A stretch of DNA of 64,000 nt from NCBI GenBank assembly GCA_039621445.1, contig CP154956.1, forward strand, positions 35,437,437 to 35,501,436. Reading direction: 5' to 3'. The notes under the pieces were generated by a model. It saw only the letters and a list, made by a program, of their open reading frames with translations. It searched no databases and was not told the origin of the DNA. The DNA is from Euglena gracilis. Its lineage: Eukaryota > Euglenida > Euglenophyceae > Euglenales. Of the stretch, positions 32,541 to 44,522 are shown piece after piece (the first letter of the stretch is position 1; each line of letters opens with the position of its first letter). The position numbers and the translations under genes were made by a program.

Positions 32541-33308
32541 GTCCTGCGGAGCCCCCGCCGGAGCAGCGGCTGTGCGCATACTTTGAATCCCACTAAGTTC
32601 GAAAATTGCCAAAAATGGTCAAAAAACATCCAAAAATGCAAACAAAATGCAATTCTATGACTTTTTTCCATTTTTGTGGAAGGAAGATTTGGTAGAAAGG
32701 ACCCAGACCCCTACCAAGCCAAATATCCCTTGAGAATGGCCATTTTCAAGCCCCGGCGCAGCAGGGGGTGCTGTTGCACTGCCCACCCCAAAACACCCCC
32801 TCTCCCGGGGGCAATTCCCTGCCGGCCCAAAGCACCCTCCCAGGGGGGTGCGCACTTCTTTGAAAGAAGCCTGACGTTCCCTGCTCTTTCCTGCCCTGCA
32901 TATTCACATTGCCAACACTTTTCACTGTGCTTTGACTTTGAGTGGTAAAAATATCGCATTTTGGACAAAAATTTTCACATATTAAAGGTTTCGGATTTGA
33001 AGAAGAGCAATAACTCAACATTCCCAAAATTGGCAGGCTCCTTTTTAAGGATGGCTGTACCTACCGAGGGAGGATGAACGCAATGGGCGTTCAGGGTGGG
33101 CAGTGCGAGGGCCCCCTGGTGCCGCAGGCGCCGGGCCCGAAAATTTAATGAAATTTCCATTTTTCAAAAGAAACGGATCCCTCTCCCTCAGGGGTTTGTG
33201 CCTGTTGTCACAGTGTAAAAGCACCCTCCCTGCTCCCTGGGTGGGCTCGTGGTTTCGGAAGCTTCATTCAAAAAATACATACCTCCCCTCCGGGCGCCTT
33301 GGTCCGGG

Positions 33309-33651
33309 CATACAATTTTTTACTGACCCCCCGGGGGGGAGGGGGGTCACTCTACTTTTTAAAAACCAGTCAGTCATTCATTTTCGGAAAACCAACCAGT
33401 CACTACCCCCCCCCCCGGGTCGGCCACTCAGAAAAACGGCCACTTTCCAGTCACTTTAAGCCATTTTAGGCCAAAAAATCTTCCGGCGTCCAATTTTTCC
33501 GGGTCACTCAAGCCACTTTTGCCCACTCCTGGCCAACCCCCCCCCCCCCCCGGGGGGGGAGGGGGTCCGGGCCAAAAACCAATCAGTCAATCTGAAAAAA
33601 CCAGTCACCCCCCTGGGGGGGGGGGTCGGCCAGTGCTTAAGCAATTGACTG
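33309..33651. mobile_element. hAT-like MITE of the CAGTCAGTCAC family, imperfect
   Basis: Left CATACAATTTTTTACTGACC and right (reverse complement CAGTCAATTGCTTAAG) are imperfect; flanks GGTCCGGG and GGCCCAGG match at 6 of 8. Internal blocks match the 13.2-kb copy. Confidence 0.55.
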
Positions 33652-34049
33652 GGCCCAGGCCATGATTGAAGGTAAGGCCAGGGGGCCAACCTTAGGGGGG
33701 CCAAGTTTAGCCATATACAAAAGGTCTAAGGCCAACTTTAGGGGGGCCAATTTCGCATGCAAGGAGGAGGGGGGCCAAGCGCCCGGGGGGGGGGTGGGAG
33801 GTAACATAAATGATACAAAAGGTAAATCATAAATCATTAGATCATAAAGAGGATCATATCGACGCCTCTTCTGCAACCCAGCCCCCCAAAATGTGCGGAC
33901 ACAATTTTTTTTTTTGCATTTTGAAACTGTTTTCCCTCCCACTGGGTGAGGGTTGTTCGTTGATAGAAGGCTGTGGGGGGGAAGACGCGACCATTTGGCT
34001 GATCATTGTGGAAGGGAGCCAAGGGTGGGCAGGAATGGAGGATCCGGCG
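33652..34049. other. no gene seen
   Basis: Degenerate AAGGCCAACTTTAGGGGGGCC repeats (33670-33780), then unique sequence without a supportable exon. Confidence 0.4.
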
Positions 34050-34466
34050 CAGGCTTTTGCTTAAGGACCCCCGGGGGGGGGTACTGGCTAGCCAATCGGC
34101 TAGACACTGGAAAAAGTGGACTAGCTAGACCCCCCCTCCCCCCCCGGGGGGGGGGGACCGGGGGAACCCCGGACTGGAAAAAAAAATTCCTCCGGCGGGG
34201 ACGCCGGAGGAAAAATGAGGTTTTTAACAGGTTTTTGGCTGATTTTGTTCCAAAAAAATCCAAAAATGGCCAAAAACGGGCATTTTTGGCCATTTTTGGG
34301 GGTCCCAAAAAATTTTCGGCGCGAAAAATTTCCACTAGCTAGCCCTGCTAGCAGACCCCCCCCCCCCCGGGGGGGGCTGCTAGAAAACCCACTAGCCAAA
34401 TTTGGACTAGCTGCAGTCCAGCCCCCCCCCGGGGGGGGGTACTGCAATCCCTTAAGCAAAAGCCTG
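34050..34466. mobile_element. hAT-like MITE, 417 bp, 8-bp duplication ATCCGGCG
   Basis: Ends CAGGCTTTTGCTTAAGG and CCTTAAGCAAAAGCCTG are exact inverse complements. Flanked by ATCCGGCG at 34042-34049 and 34467-34474. Internal blocks TACTGGCTAGCCAATCGGCT and CTAGCTAG are shared with the 57.1-kb copy. Confidence 0.93.
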
Positions 34467-34909
34467 ATCCGGCGATCCAGAAAACCCCTGGAAAGCACAA
34501 CAGAAAAACAACAATAATTACCACATCGGAAACACACACCCCGAACACAAGAAAGAAAGAAAGCAAGGTGCGACCCTCAGGCTTCCAATCCAGCCCCGGA
34601 CAGAGGGCCCTGCTAACTACCAGGTGGCGGGGCGGCTGGGGTGGGGTGACCGTGCACAGGCAAGCATGGGGAAGGATGAGAGGTATGGCAGGCGAGCATA
34701 CAGTTGCCTGGCGATACTCGACTGCAACACCAGTCGATGGAGGATTGAAACAGCAAAAGTGGCAGCGCCGGTAGCAACATAAAAGACAACGTTTGGATGA
34801 AAAGTATCACCAAAAACGGAAACCACGCAGACCTCGTGAAAGCAGTGACACCCAGTGATAAAAGCAAATGCATGGCCCAAATGGGCTAGCGTGGGCCTGT
34901 CGTCCCACT

Positions 34910-35280
34910 CAGGGTATTAAGCGAGGGGGGAGGAGGGAGGGGGCGGTCTTGAACCCCCTCCCCCCCGGGGAGGGTGGTCGATGGTGAGTCGACCCCCCAG
35001 GAAAACAAACCGGCCAATTTTTTTTGGGAGGCGCCAAGGAGTGCTCAAAATCGAATTTTCAAGTAATTTTCTTTTAACAATCGGCGAAAACATATAAACA
35101 AATATATATGTTTTCCTGTGCAAAGCGCCAGAGAAGAAAAAAATCGGAACCCTCTGGAACCAAACAATTTTTTTTTTGGTCCCAGAGAGGTTCCGGAACC
35201 CCCCCAGAGCCCAGAGGGGGGGTGGTGTGGATCCCCCCTCCCCTCCCCCTGTGCAAAACCAGCGCTCACTTAATACCCTG
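34910..35280. mobile_element. MITE with CAGGGTATTAAG ends, 371 bp
   Basis: Ends CAGGGTATTAAGCGAG and CTCACTTAATACCCTG are inverted with one mismatch. Flanks GTCCCACT and CCCCCACC share only CCCAC, so the duplication is decayed. Related right ends occur at about 46.80 and 12.26 kb. Confidence 0.7.
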
Positions 35281-36190
35281 CCCCCACCAACCCTGACCCA
35301 CAACTCCCGGGCGGGTCAATGGCAGGAGAGCAAAGCTACAATGCTACAGAGAGAGCCTTCGCCACGGCGCGGCAGTCCAACACTGGATGGCCTCCCCGGG
35401 GGTGTGGTTGGGTTCGACTGAAAACGCAGAAAAGAACATAAAAAAAGTTCGGAAAACACAAATAAAACTCAATTTAAAACAATTCTGGAGCGAATCAAAA
35501 ACACTTTTTTTTTTTTAAAAAAACACAAATTTGCCTGCTTCAAAATCGTTTGGCGTTGCTCAAATAACAGAAACAACAAAGCAACAGAAATTCCTTGTGT
35601 CCAAAAAATTGGACACAAAGAAAATGCTGTTTCACAATCAAAATTTCTCACAGCCGACCTCACATACCAGGAGCACGCCAGAAAAACGCCGGGCAAAAGC
35701 GCAAAACTGTGCAGTGGTGGCCCCGCCCCTGAAAAAAAAAGGCCCCCTTCACGGCTGCCAGCCATCGCCCTGCCGCTCGGGGCCAGTGTCGGGTGTCCTG
35801 GGGGACAAACGCAGGAGGATGGAAGGGCGGAGACAGCCAACGGACAGCGACACTGCTGGCGTGGGCAGCGGCTGTTGCTGGGCACAGGCCCATCCCAGTT
35901 CTCTTCACACACCAGCCGCTTATGCGTCACGCACCTTCCAGAACCAAAAGAGCCAATGTCACACTTTCATGCGGTAACCCTGGGGGTGGCAGCCAACCCG
36001 GAGGGGGGCTGCCTGGTTGCGGTCCAAAAAAAAAAGTGCCCCAAATGGGGTTTTCTGGGCATCCGGAAGTGCCGTGGCAGAGTGCCCAGGCACAGTGTTG
36101 GCCACATACCCCCCCTCCCGGGTCTGATCTTGGTGACTTGGAGTGCCTGTCCAGGCAGCCCCCCCCCCCCCCCTGGGGTGGGTCGGCCTC
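35281..36190. other. no resolved gene
   Basis: Both strands have open frames around 35660-35930, none with convincing splice signals or domain content. I cannot choose between them. Confidence 0.3.
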
Positions 36191-36199
36191 GTCTCAAAA

Positions 36200-36440
36200 T
36201 TCAGCCCGGTGGCCAACCCTTCCCACCGCGGCCGGGGCGACCGCCTCCAGTCCACGCCCCAGCGGGGCCGCCGACAGCCATGCAGCGGGGTTGGGGGGAC
36301 GCGGGGCAGACATACGTAGGGTCCGCCCCGCGCCCCGCCGCCACGACACATACATGGGCCAGAAGAGGGACCACTGGCCGGCCCCCTGGCATGGGGCGGA
36401 GGGCCCCTCCCCCCCCCCCCCCCCGGCCATGACCCGCCAA
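36200..36440 (-). CDS. coding-looking segment (approximate)
   Basis: The minus frame contains MYVSWRRGAGRTLRMSAPRP and GRGLEAVAPAAVGRVGHRAE. Could be an exon of a gene continuing to lower coordinates. Confidence 0.3.
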
Positions 36441-36689
36441 GGTTCCAGAAAAGTGGCGTTGCCATGGGGTGTCCACAACACGCCATTTCAAAAAAACAAC
36501 AACAACTGTCCTTTCAAAAGAAGCCAGATAGTGATCTGGAAAAGTTAGGTTGACACAGGGGGTGTCAACGACACAGCGTGTCTCGGACGGGAGGGGGAGT
36601 GGCGCTCGTGTGCCGTATATTGTACATTGCACAGCGATCACTTGTGCAGCTCCCCCCCCCTCTTCCGACTCTGCCATTTCGCTGGGGTC

Positions 36690-37660
36690 CAAAAATCGGT
36701 CAAAAATCAAATTTTCGAAAATATCTCGAGAAAACGTACATTATTTCCGGAAATGTCGGTCTGACGAAATGTACCCCTGGAGGCCCTCTATCACCCCCCG
36801 TTCGCTGTTTTGGCCGCCGACACGCCTGGCCCGTGTGCCGGCGCACTTTTGCAGCCCAAAAACAGCCATTTTAGGGTGTTTTTGGGGCCGTTTTTTTTTG
36901 GCCAAAAAATGGTTTTTCCAAAGTATCTCAACAATGAAGCAAGATCAAAGAAAATGTCCGCAGAGGAAAAATGAAGCCCTTGGAATGCCCTATCCAACCG
37001 TGGTTTACTTTCCTCCCAACTCTTCGTGTAGCCCGAGTTACGGCCATTTTTCGGCCAATTCTGGCCCATTTCTGGGGCCATTTTGGGCTGTTTTCGGGGT
37101 CAAAAAATCGATGTTTCCAAAATATCTCGAAAATGAAGCAAAATCAAAGGAAATGTCTGGAGACCTAAATTGAAGCCCTTGGAATGCACTATCTAACAGT
37201 ATTTTGATTTCCCCGCAACTCCCCGCCCAGCCCGGGTTATGGCCATTTTTTGGGGACCGATTTTGGCGATTTTGTACAGTTTTGGCCTGTTTTGACTCGC
37301 CGTTTTCGGTCATTTTGATAAAAAAAAGCTGAAAAAATCGAATATTTTTTTTTGCCCAAAACGATGTTTTTTGGCCTCCCGGACCTGGAGAACCTGTTTT
37401 TGAGGCGAAAATGAGCGGTTTTCGACCCCCCGGCGCCTCGTTTTTGGCCCAAAACCCATTGACTTTGGGTCAAAACCGGGTCAAAAAAAGTCGAAAAATC
37501 GAAAACATTTTTTTTTGCCCGGATGCATGCTTTTTTGGCCTCCCGGACCCGGAAAAACTGTTTTTGAAAATGAGTGTTTTTTGACCCGAAACCCATGGAG
37601 TTTGGGTCATTTCCAGGTGACAGTCGAAAAAATCCAACAAAAGGGGGGGTATGGGGCTTA
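36690..37660. repeat. dispersed repeat, inverted relative to the 23.7-29.9 kb array
   Basis: Carries reverse-complement copies of AAATCAAAGGAAATGTC, AAGCCCTTGGAATGC and the 160-bp monomer. At 36722-36770 it holds the uninterrupted version of the site that contains the MITE at 52.5 kb. Confidence 0.8.
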
Positions 37661-37833
37661 ACATTTCAGAAATTGTTTTTAACTGATAATTACTGTAAAT
37701 TGCAGGTGTGTAATTTGTAAATCACGCGAAATTTGCAATGCTGGTCTTTTCGGCCTTCCATTACGTGCGAATCCATTAAGAGCTCAGCACTATTCAAACT
37801 TGGTTTACAGGAAAGCCTGATTTAAAATTAACT

Positions 37834-37839
37834 TTTATT
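37834..37839 (-). terminator. AATAAA polyadenylation signal
   Basis: The minus strand reads GTAAATAAAAGTTAA just below the open terminal-exon frames. It could serve the kinase gene or a separate transcript. Confidence 0.45.
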
Positions 37840-38110
37840 TACAGAAAAAGCCAAAATCCACGGGGGTTTAGCCGAATTGGTGGAGTGGTTGGGGTCCCCC
37901 CCCGTCCAGCTCGTCGGAAGGACCCCACTGGCATCCCCTTGCCCCGGGCCCCACAGCCCCACATCCCCACCCGGCCACCAGGGCCGGGGGCTGGCGGGGC
38001 CTCGGCCGGGCGGGCGCCCTCCATCGGCTCCCAAGGGCCTCGGGGAGGGTGAGGGTGAGGCAGTTGCAGGAGACATCCGGGCCGCCGAGGGGCTGGGGTG
38101 GGGGAGGCAC
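37840..38110 (-). CDS. possible terminal exon (frame ambiguous)
   Basis: All three minus frames are open over most of this GC-rich stretch, with stops at 37868, 37839 and 37828. One reads NCLTLTLPEALGSRWRAPAR. A coding 3' end is plausible because AATAAA follows, but the frame cannot be chosen. Confidence 0.35.
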
Positions 38111-38387
38111 TGCTCACGGGTTATAGCGTTGGGAAGCCCCGAAGGTTGGGCGGGTTGGTGGTCGGCGGCCCAGACCCAGGCCCTTCTTGCCTGAGACGGG
38201 ACAATGGTGAGCTACAAACACAATGTGTCCACACCACATGACCCCATCTGCTTTTGCTCAGCATCCAGTCAGGGGTTGCTTGTATTTGGGGGTTGCTCGT
38301 AGAGAAGGGTTGCCAATATTGGGGGAGGGTCACATGCACACCCACCAACCTACCCGTCCAACCACTCAACACTCACACAGCCCCACA

Positions 38388-38481
38388 ACACAACACAACA
38401 CAACACAACACAACACAACACAACACAACACAACACAACACAACACAACACAACACAACACAACACAGCACAGCACAGCAC

Positions 38482-38525
<44 letters not shown>
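38388..38525. repeat. (CACAA)n then (CA)n microsatellite
   Basis: About 16 ACACA/CACAA units, three CAGCA units, then about 22 CA units. Confidence 0.97.
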
Positions 38526-38527
<2 letters not shown>

Positions 38528-38559
38528 CATGCACGTGTGCGCGCGCGGGACACACTCAC

Positions 38560-38655
38560 GGGGGATGCTTCCACACCGCATGCACCGCGTGTTTCGCACC
38601 GCGTGTGGCACCGCGCGCAGCACCACGTGTGGCACCGCGTGGCACCGCGTGACAA
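38560..38655. repeat. CACCGCGTG short tandem units
   Basis: Several CACCGCGTGT/GCACCGCG units in a row; two more at 39178-39205 flank an AT-rich stretch. Confidence 0.6.
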
Positions 38656-38839
38656 AAATCAGGTACAACAAAAAATGACTGAATGAGAAAAAAACACCCG
38701 CAAAAGCGCCCACCGATTACAAAATTTCACAAAAAGGCATTTTGAGTGAATTTGGCCATTTTTTTGTGTTTTTGGCCCAAATCACCTGGTTTTGCCACCG
38801 GATCTCACCAAATTTGTACCAATGGTCACCAAATCTGTG

Positions 38840-39080
38840 CAAGTGACCGGTCAAAAGTGGCCAAAAGTGGCCAAAAAGTGTATAAAAGCAGTTAAAAGTG
38901 GCCTAAAATGGCCACAAATGTGCAAAAATAGCCAAAAGCAGCTGAAAATTGGTATAAATGAAGCAAAAATGCATTCAAACAGCCAAAAGTGGTCGAAATT
39001 GCCAAATGCAGCCCAAAGTGGCCAAAAGTGGTCCAAAATGGCCAAAAGAAGGGCCAAAAAGGTCCAAAAAATTGCTGATT
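38840..39080. repeat. degenerate AAAAGTGGCC tandem repeat
   Basis: About 20 diverged 10-12 bp units (AAAAGTGGCC, AAAATGGCC). Confidence 0.8.
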
Positions 39081-39205
39081 TGCAGGAAACTAGGCAAAAA
39101 AGGAATGTACATCAACTACAAATGGGGCACAAGTAGAAATTTGTGAAAATTGCACATTCGAGAATAATTCTTCTCACGCGGTGTGCCACGCGGTGCACGC
39201 GGTGC

Positions 39206-40850
39206 GGTAGCACCCCCACGGACGCACACAAACACAAACACGCACACAACTATTCACATGAGGTCTCAAGGAGGCCTGCTCTGTACATCGAGATATCAAA
39301 TAGCCGGCGCTGAAGCCATGAAGCTACCCTCTGGCGAGGTACGCAAGCCGCCTGCAACGTTTTCCACAAAGCCCAGGAATGACCTCGTTCCCAAAAATGG
39401 CCACGCTACCCCAAAGGCGCACCCCCCTCCTCCAGGCCCAGACAACCAGGCGGCCTGCGAACAACAGCAGGTGTAGAGTTACAAGCCTCATAATTTACAA
39501 CGGTTAGGGGAGGGACAGCGTTGGGGAGGCGCACACCGGTCCACCCCTCCCCGTCCCCGAAGCAACGCCGTAAGCAACGCCGTTGCGCAGCCCCCTGGCA
39601 CCTCCCCCTTCACTGCACATTTGCTTAATGGGCTGTCCCAGCGTTCCCTCCCCCGATCGACCACGTTTGGAGGAGCTGGTAGAGCTGGTAGAGGAGGTGG
39701 TACCCACCCACCCATCCCCACAGTTTTTTTCATTTGGCGGGGGGCTTAACCATCCGGGTAGGATTCCCACCCACCAGCCGCCAGCCATCATCACCTTTCT
39801 GTTCTTTGTGGGGGTTAGACGACATTCACTGAAGGAAGCCGACAGCCAAAGGCATTGAGCAGCTCAGTGCGTCGCTCACAGCGATTCTTCGCTCAGTTCC
39901 GCACTTCGCTTTGTGCCTTGAATTTTCACTGGTCCACATGGCACACTTTTCACCCCCCCACCCCGACATGATGCCACGGCTCACCCTGCGTAGTGTGCGC
40001 CAGTCGGGGCTCTACCGCGGAGGACCACCGATCACAGCCCGCGGCCGCAGTGGGCCACAGCGCTGCACTTGGTCAGTCCAGCAGCTCCATCAGCTTTCGT
40101 TGCCGTCTGCGAGGGGGTGGGCGTCACTTTCAAGTATGAAAACAAACAAAAAGATGAAAACAAAAAAATATTTCCTAAAATAAATAAATGAATATTTTGT
40201 ACATTTCTCCGTTTTACCCAAATTTTTCAGCCAGAAATTTCAGTATCCTGTCTGTTTGCTCTTTGAAGGGTTTTTTCAAATAAAAGTTGCTTAAATTTTT
40301 TTCTAAGAAAATTTAGCAGTTATTATTGAGAGCACCCCATCTCCATCTCTGCGATTTATGTATTCAATTTTGGTTGTTTGTCAATTTTGCAGCAAAATAC
40401 GGAAAGGTGACACTTTCTGAGAAGCATATTTATGGGAGACATGTGTGACAGAAAGGTTTTTTTTTGTAAGAAGGGGGGGACCTCCCCCCCTTCCGGCCCC
40501 GGACCCACCACACTCCCCCTTCTTTTGTGTAAAAAATAACGCACAATGCCAGAATAAACCCCCACCCCACCCACAAGAATTAATTAGAAATCAAAAGAAG
40601 CCCAGCATTGGCAACCAGCTGGGCAACCAGCTGGTTGAAATTGCAATCTGGATGGTGTTGTATCAAAGATGGTGCACGTGGCAGTTCTCGTGACAGTCAA
40701 CCATTCCCAACGCTGGTGTATTGTTGTTGTTTTTTCTTCATTTCCCTCTCTTCTCAAATTTATATTTGTGTATCAGAGATTCACGTGTTCAAGACATGGC
40801 CGGCAGTTGTCCAAGAAGTCCTAGGTGGATGAACATCGGCTGTTTTTAAG
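39206..40850. other. no gene seen
   Basis: Mixed unique sequence, AT-rich from 40140 to 40450, without splice-supported exons or complete elements. It probably lies between the terminal kinase exons or between genes. Confidence 0.4.
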
Positions 40851-40904
40851 ACACCACATGCCCCCTCCCCCCCCACTGCCCCCAGGGCGGAGAGGAGGTC
40901 ACAC

Positions 40905-41095
40905 ACCCTTTGTTGCGGGCGACGTCCCGCTCCTTCTCCGCGGCCCGCCACCGCAGGCGCGTCGCCTTCTTCGCCTTCCGGCGGGCGTCCACGCTGGCCC
41001 ACGCGTCGTCCGGCGGACCGGCTGGCCCCTCCTCCGGCCCACTGCCATCGCCCTCTGCCGCCTCCGCCTCCGGCTCCGGTAGCGACTCCGACCAT
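40905..41095 (-). CDS. exon, acidic then basic (probable kinase C-terminal region)
   Basis: The minus frame reads ESLPEPEAEAAEGDGSGPEE and then DARRKAKKATRLRWRAAEKE. The acidic-to-basic switch and GC third positions are convincing coding character. Placed downstream of the kinase C-lobe in the same direction, so probably part of that protein; exon ends are approximate. Confidence 0.5.
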
Positions 41096-41439
41096 CCGTG
41101 CCATAGGTATGCCCCCCCTCCCCGCCACGCCACATATGTGTTGCCCAGCATTGCCCCACAGGGGGAGAGGTGGAGACGTTGAACGTGCTGGAGCCTTACA
41201 TATAAAACATGAGCAAATTACTGGCCGAAAATGCTGAAATGACAAAAATTGAGGCACGAAGCTCTGAAATTCCTCTTTCCCCCTCCGTTCCCTGCAGAAC
41301 ACAAAACAAGAAATGTAATGAAAAAAGAACACCAAACACACACAAAAATGTAAGTTGAAAATGCCAAAATCTTCCATCCGTTGGACATCAGCTTGGGTCC
41401 ACTCACTCACCCACGCACGCACCCCCCCCCCCCCCCGAC

Positions 41440-41697
41440 CACCCCCCACAGGCAAGCCCATGGCTGGCACACCGCCCCCGACCCCGGGCCCACGGTCGCC
41501 CGGGTCCGGGGCCACGCCTCCGGCCCCGCCCCGTCGCCCACCACCTCCGGCGCGCTGCAAGTCCGGGGGCGGAGGTGGGGCGACCGCTCCACCTTGAACA
41601 GGTTGCCGGCGCTGGGGCTGGCGGCGAGGGGGTCCCGCCGCAGCGACAGTGCCTTGCCCCCAGGGAGTTCCTTACGGACCCCCTCAGGGTCCGGCCG
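41440..41697 (-). CDS. exon (probable kinase C-terminal region, approximate)
   Basis: The minus frame reads DPEGVRKELPGGKALSLRRD and NLFKVERSPHLRPRTCSAPE. A pyrimidine-rich CCAG lies at its 5' side (41700), but the phase does not match the 41753-41806 exon, so one junction is misplaced. Confidence 0.5.
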
Positions 41698-41752
41698 GCC
41701 GGCTGGAAAAAAAAAGGTGCTGTGGCTGAACCCCCCCTCCCGCATAAGCAAC

Positions 41753-41806
41753 TCCCTGCCTGCACTGCAACTGCGTCCGCACTTTCTCCGCGTGGTCCCG
41801 CTCGGG
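41753..41806 (-). CDS. kinase gene, 18-codon exon
   Basis: Phase 0 to phase 0 (GTGCCAG|CCC, GGA|GTTGCT). Reads PERDHAEKVRTQLQCRQG. Short, hence moderate confidence. Confidence 0.45.
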
Positions 41807-42096
41807 CTGGCACCACAGGCGCAAGACAACAATAATTGGCTCCTTTTCAGCCCTATCCCCTCGGTTTCGTCGGCCGTGACGGGAAAAATGGTGGCGTGGA
41901 AATAAGGCGGTGGCAATATGGCAAAATGAGGAACAGGAACTGTGCAAAAAGAAAAAACGATTGGGCCATTATCCCAGAAAAATTTATGGGAGGCGTGACA
42001 CCACGACGCTCTCCCTGCCTCTCTGCTGGCAGGCACCCTGAAGCAGGCGGCATTCCAAAGAAAAAGAGCTTGACGGAGAGGAACCCACACACTCAC

Positions 42097-42279
42097 CCGA
42101 AGCGCACTGAAAAGGCTTGCTTGGGGGTGGGTTGCCCAGTCCCTGCCCCGGCCCCTGGCCCGGCCATGCTGCAACAACGCCACCTCCTCGTTCTTCGTCA
42201 GCCGGCGGGACCGCTCCTGCCGCAGCCGGTACTCCGACAGCTGCTCCCGCTTGCTGCGCCGGGCCTTTTTGGCTGCCTC
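42097..42279 (-). CDS. MAP2K-like kinase, exon after the C-lobe
   Basis: 61 codons, phase 0 to phase 0: strong acceptor CCCTCCCTCAG|GAG and strong donor CGG|GTGAGT. Very basic and helical, with EAAKKARRSKREQLSEYRLR followed by QERSRRLTKNEEVALLQHG. It directly follows the C-lobe exon in phase. A Lys/Arg-rich helix here could be a docking or nuclear-targeting region; that is inference only. Confidence 0.72.
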
Positions 42280-42350
42280 CTGAGGGAGGGCAAGGTGGCT
42301 GACAAATGTAACCCTCAAACCAAAATGATAATATATAATAATAATGTGAC

Positions 42351-42675
<325 letters not shown>

Positions 42676-42689
42676 ACCCACCCACACAC

Positions 42690-42911
42690 CCGGCTCTCTA
42701 TTTCCAGCCGCTGCAACTCCTGGAAGAACACCTTCAGGCTGTACCGCGCCGCCTGCCGGATGAATGGATGGTTGAGCAGAAACTCTGCCGGTGGCCGGTC
42801 CTTCGGCCGCAGCTGGAGGCACAGCGAGGCGAACTCCACGAACTCCGGAGAGGCACCATGGGCGTCGCCAGCCCCGCAGCGGGTTGTGTGCCAACTACCG
42901 TGCCGGTTCAC
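42690..42911 (-). CDS. MAP2K-like kinase, C-lobe exon (subdomains X-XI)
   Basis: 74 codons, phase 0 to phase 0 (CTGCCAG|GTG, CGG|GTGTGT). Contains SPEFVEFASLCLQLRPKDRP and then PAEFLLNHPFI, the end of a kinase C-lobe: the Arg of RP is the conserved subdomain XI residue and LLNHPFI is the usual closing motif of STE-group kinases. The first 20 residues are less certain because another acceptor is possible. Confidence 0.85.
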
Positions 42912-43104
42912 CTGGCAGGGTGGACGAAGGGAATCACGCAGTTCGAACCAACTGGGGGAGTGTTGATTCAGTGATGATTTTGGGAGAGGAATTCAGCGGG
43001 GGAAAGAATTCTGGAAAAGGTGGTGGGATTTCGAAATACAGGAGGGGGGGGGACCCTCCTCATTAATCATTTGAAAACCAACTGGATGCAATCTACCTCC
43101 AACG

Positions 43105-43160
43105 CACACACACACCCACACCCACACCCACACCCACCCACCCACCCACCCACACACACA
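43105..43160. repeat. (CA)n/(CCCA)n microsatellite
   Basis: CA units, ACACCC units, then CCCA units, inside a kinase intron. Confidence 0.9.
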
Positions 43161-43590
43161 TGTCCACGCACATACACACAATGAGCACACCCCATCTACC
43201 TGCCCGCAAACATACGGAAACACAATCTATACACAGCAGAGGGATTGGCAAGGAATCGAGCTCCTCTCGAAAATGGCGAGACAGCAGGGATCTGGGGCAA
43301 GCAAAAGGCCAGAGGCCGGGCTGGCAACGGGTGATAGGGAACTCAGCATTCTCCAGGGACAGCTGGGCCTCTGCCTGGAACTCCGTGATCGCTGGCGGGC
43401 CAGTTGTGCCAGCGTATTCTCGAAGATGGCAGTATTGCATGGCATCAATGCTGGTTGGCCTTCTGTGTCCGTGTATGTGTGTGCGTGTGTCGAAATCGGC
43501 ATTCTGTGGTGGGGTTGGAGCCCCGCGAGCATCAACCCTGCTGCTTGCCTTTGTGCACATATGCGTAGCATGACTGCCCCTCCCCCCCAC

Positions 43591-43806
43591 TGCCCCAAGG
43601 CCAGGCCCGGGCGGAAAGACGCTGCGGAACGGGTGGTGGCCCAGGGCGCTGGAGAGGAGGGTGACCCCCAGGGCCCAGATGTCCGCCGCGGCGTCGCAGC
43701 CGTGGCGCTGCAGGGACTCCGGGGCACGGTAGTTCCACGTCCCGATGGGCGTCGCCGCCCCGCCCGCCCCCTCCGCCACGCTGGCCACGATGCCGAAGTC
43801 CCCCAC
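43591..43806 (-). CDS. MAP2K-like kinase, activation-segment exon (DFG to subdomain IX)
   Basis: 72 codons, phase 0 to phase 0 (CCCCCACAG|GTG, GCA|GTGGGG; an earlier donor at AGC|GTC is possible). It opens with GDFGIVASV, so the magnesium-binding Asp is present. A 16-residue activation segment follows, then GTWNYRAPESL (APE motif) and ADIWALGVTLL, with the structural Asp of subdomain IX. MAP2Ks are normally activated by phosphorylation of Ser/Thr residues in this segment; here it is short, with Ser and Thr at VASV and AATPIGT. Confidence 0.9.
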
Positions 43807-44297
43807 CTGTGGGGGTGCGAGGGGTGGATGGGAACCGCCGGATGGAAATCTATGCCACGAAGACATAATTTGCCAACCTCCGGGGCGGAAAGGTAACACC
43901 CCACCCGCCAGGGTGAAGGGGCAGTAAAGTGGCAGGTGCGGGCAGGCATACACCTGAGCCAGCAAAATGGACTTTGAAGAATAATGACGTTTTTGGGGGG
44001 TCGAACTTCTATCCCAAAATGCTTTGATACAGTTTTTGTTTTCTTGACAACGAAACCAGTTGAATGGTGGGTTTTGTATGTGTGCCATTTTTTTTTGAAA
44101 AACCCGCTGCAATACCTGAAAATATTATGGAAAAAAACATCGATTTTATCTCGACGCGACAGCTCGAGAGATCTAGTCCCTTTCAACAAGTTTCAATGCA
44201 GCCAGTCAACGGGTATGCACAAAAGACACCACTTCTTGGCGAAAGGTCGAAAGGCGGGGTGACATTGTTCGGGTGATATATGAGGGGGAGGGAGGAC

Positions 44298-44522
44298 CTT
44301 GACGTTGCCCTCCTGCCCAAACAGGATGTTGCCCGGCTTGAGGTCGCGGTGCACCCGGTGGTTGCCGTGGATGTACTTCAGCGCCTGCAGCACTGCCCGG
44401 GCGACGCACGCCAGGATGGGCTCGGGGATGGTGGCCCCGCCCATCACCGGTGTCCGGGGCGTCGGCGGGCGCGGGGTCGGCCCCGGCGCCGGGACCCCGA
44501 GGCGGGAGGGGGGATGTCCCCG
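44298..44522 (-). CDS. MAP2K-like kinase, catalytic-loop exon
   Basis: 75 codons, phase 0 to phase 0: acceptor ATATCCAG|CGG, donor AAG|GTCCTC. The first 25 residues are a Pro-rich linker (RLGVPAPGPTPRPPTPR). Then GGATIPEPILACVARAVL (helix E; IPEPIL is typical of MAP2Ks), KYIHGNHRVHRDLKPGNILF, with the HRD catalytic Asp, the Lys two residues on and the metal-binding Asn, and QEGNVK leading directly into the DFG exon. All catalytic residues are intact, so this is not an obvious pseudokinase. Confidence 0.93.

Noticed and set aside
36550-37173. 207-codon plus-strand ORF
   Set aside because: It lies entirely in a dispersed repeat copy and its sequence reappears in other frames in other copies.
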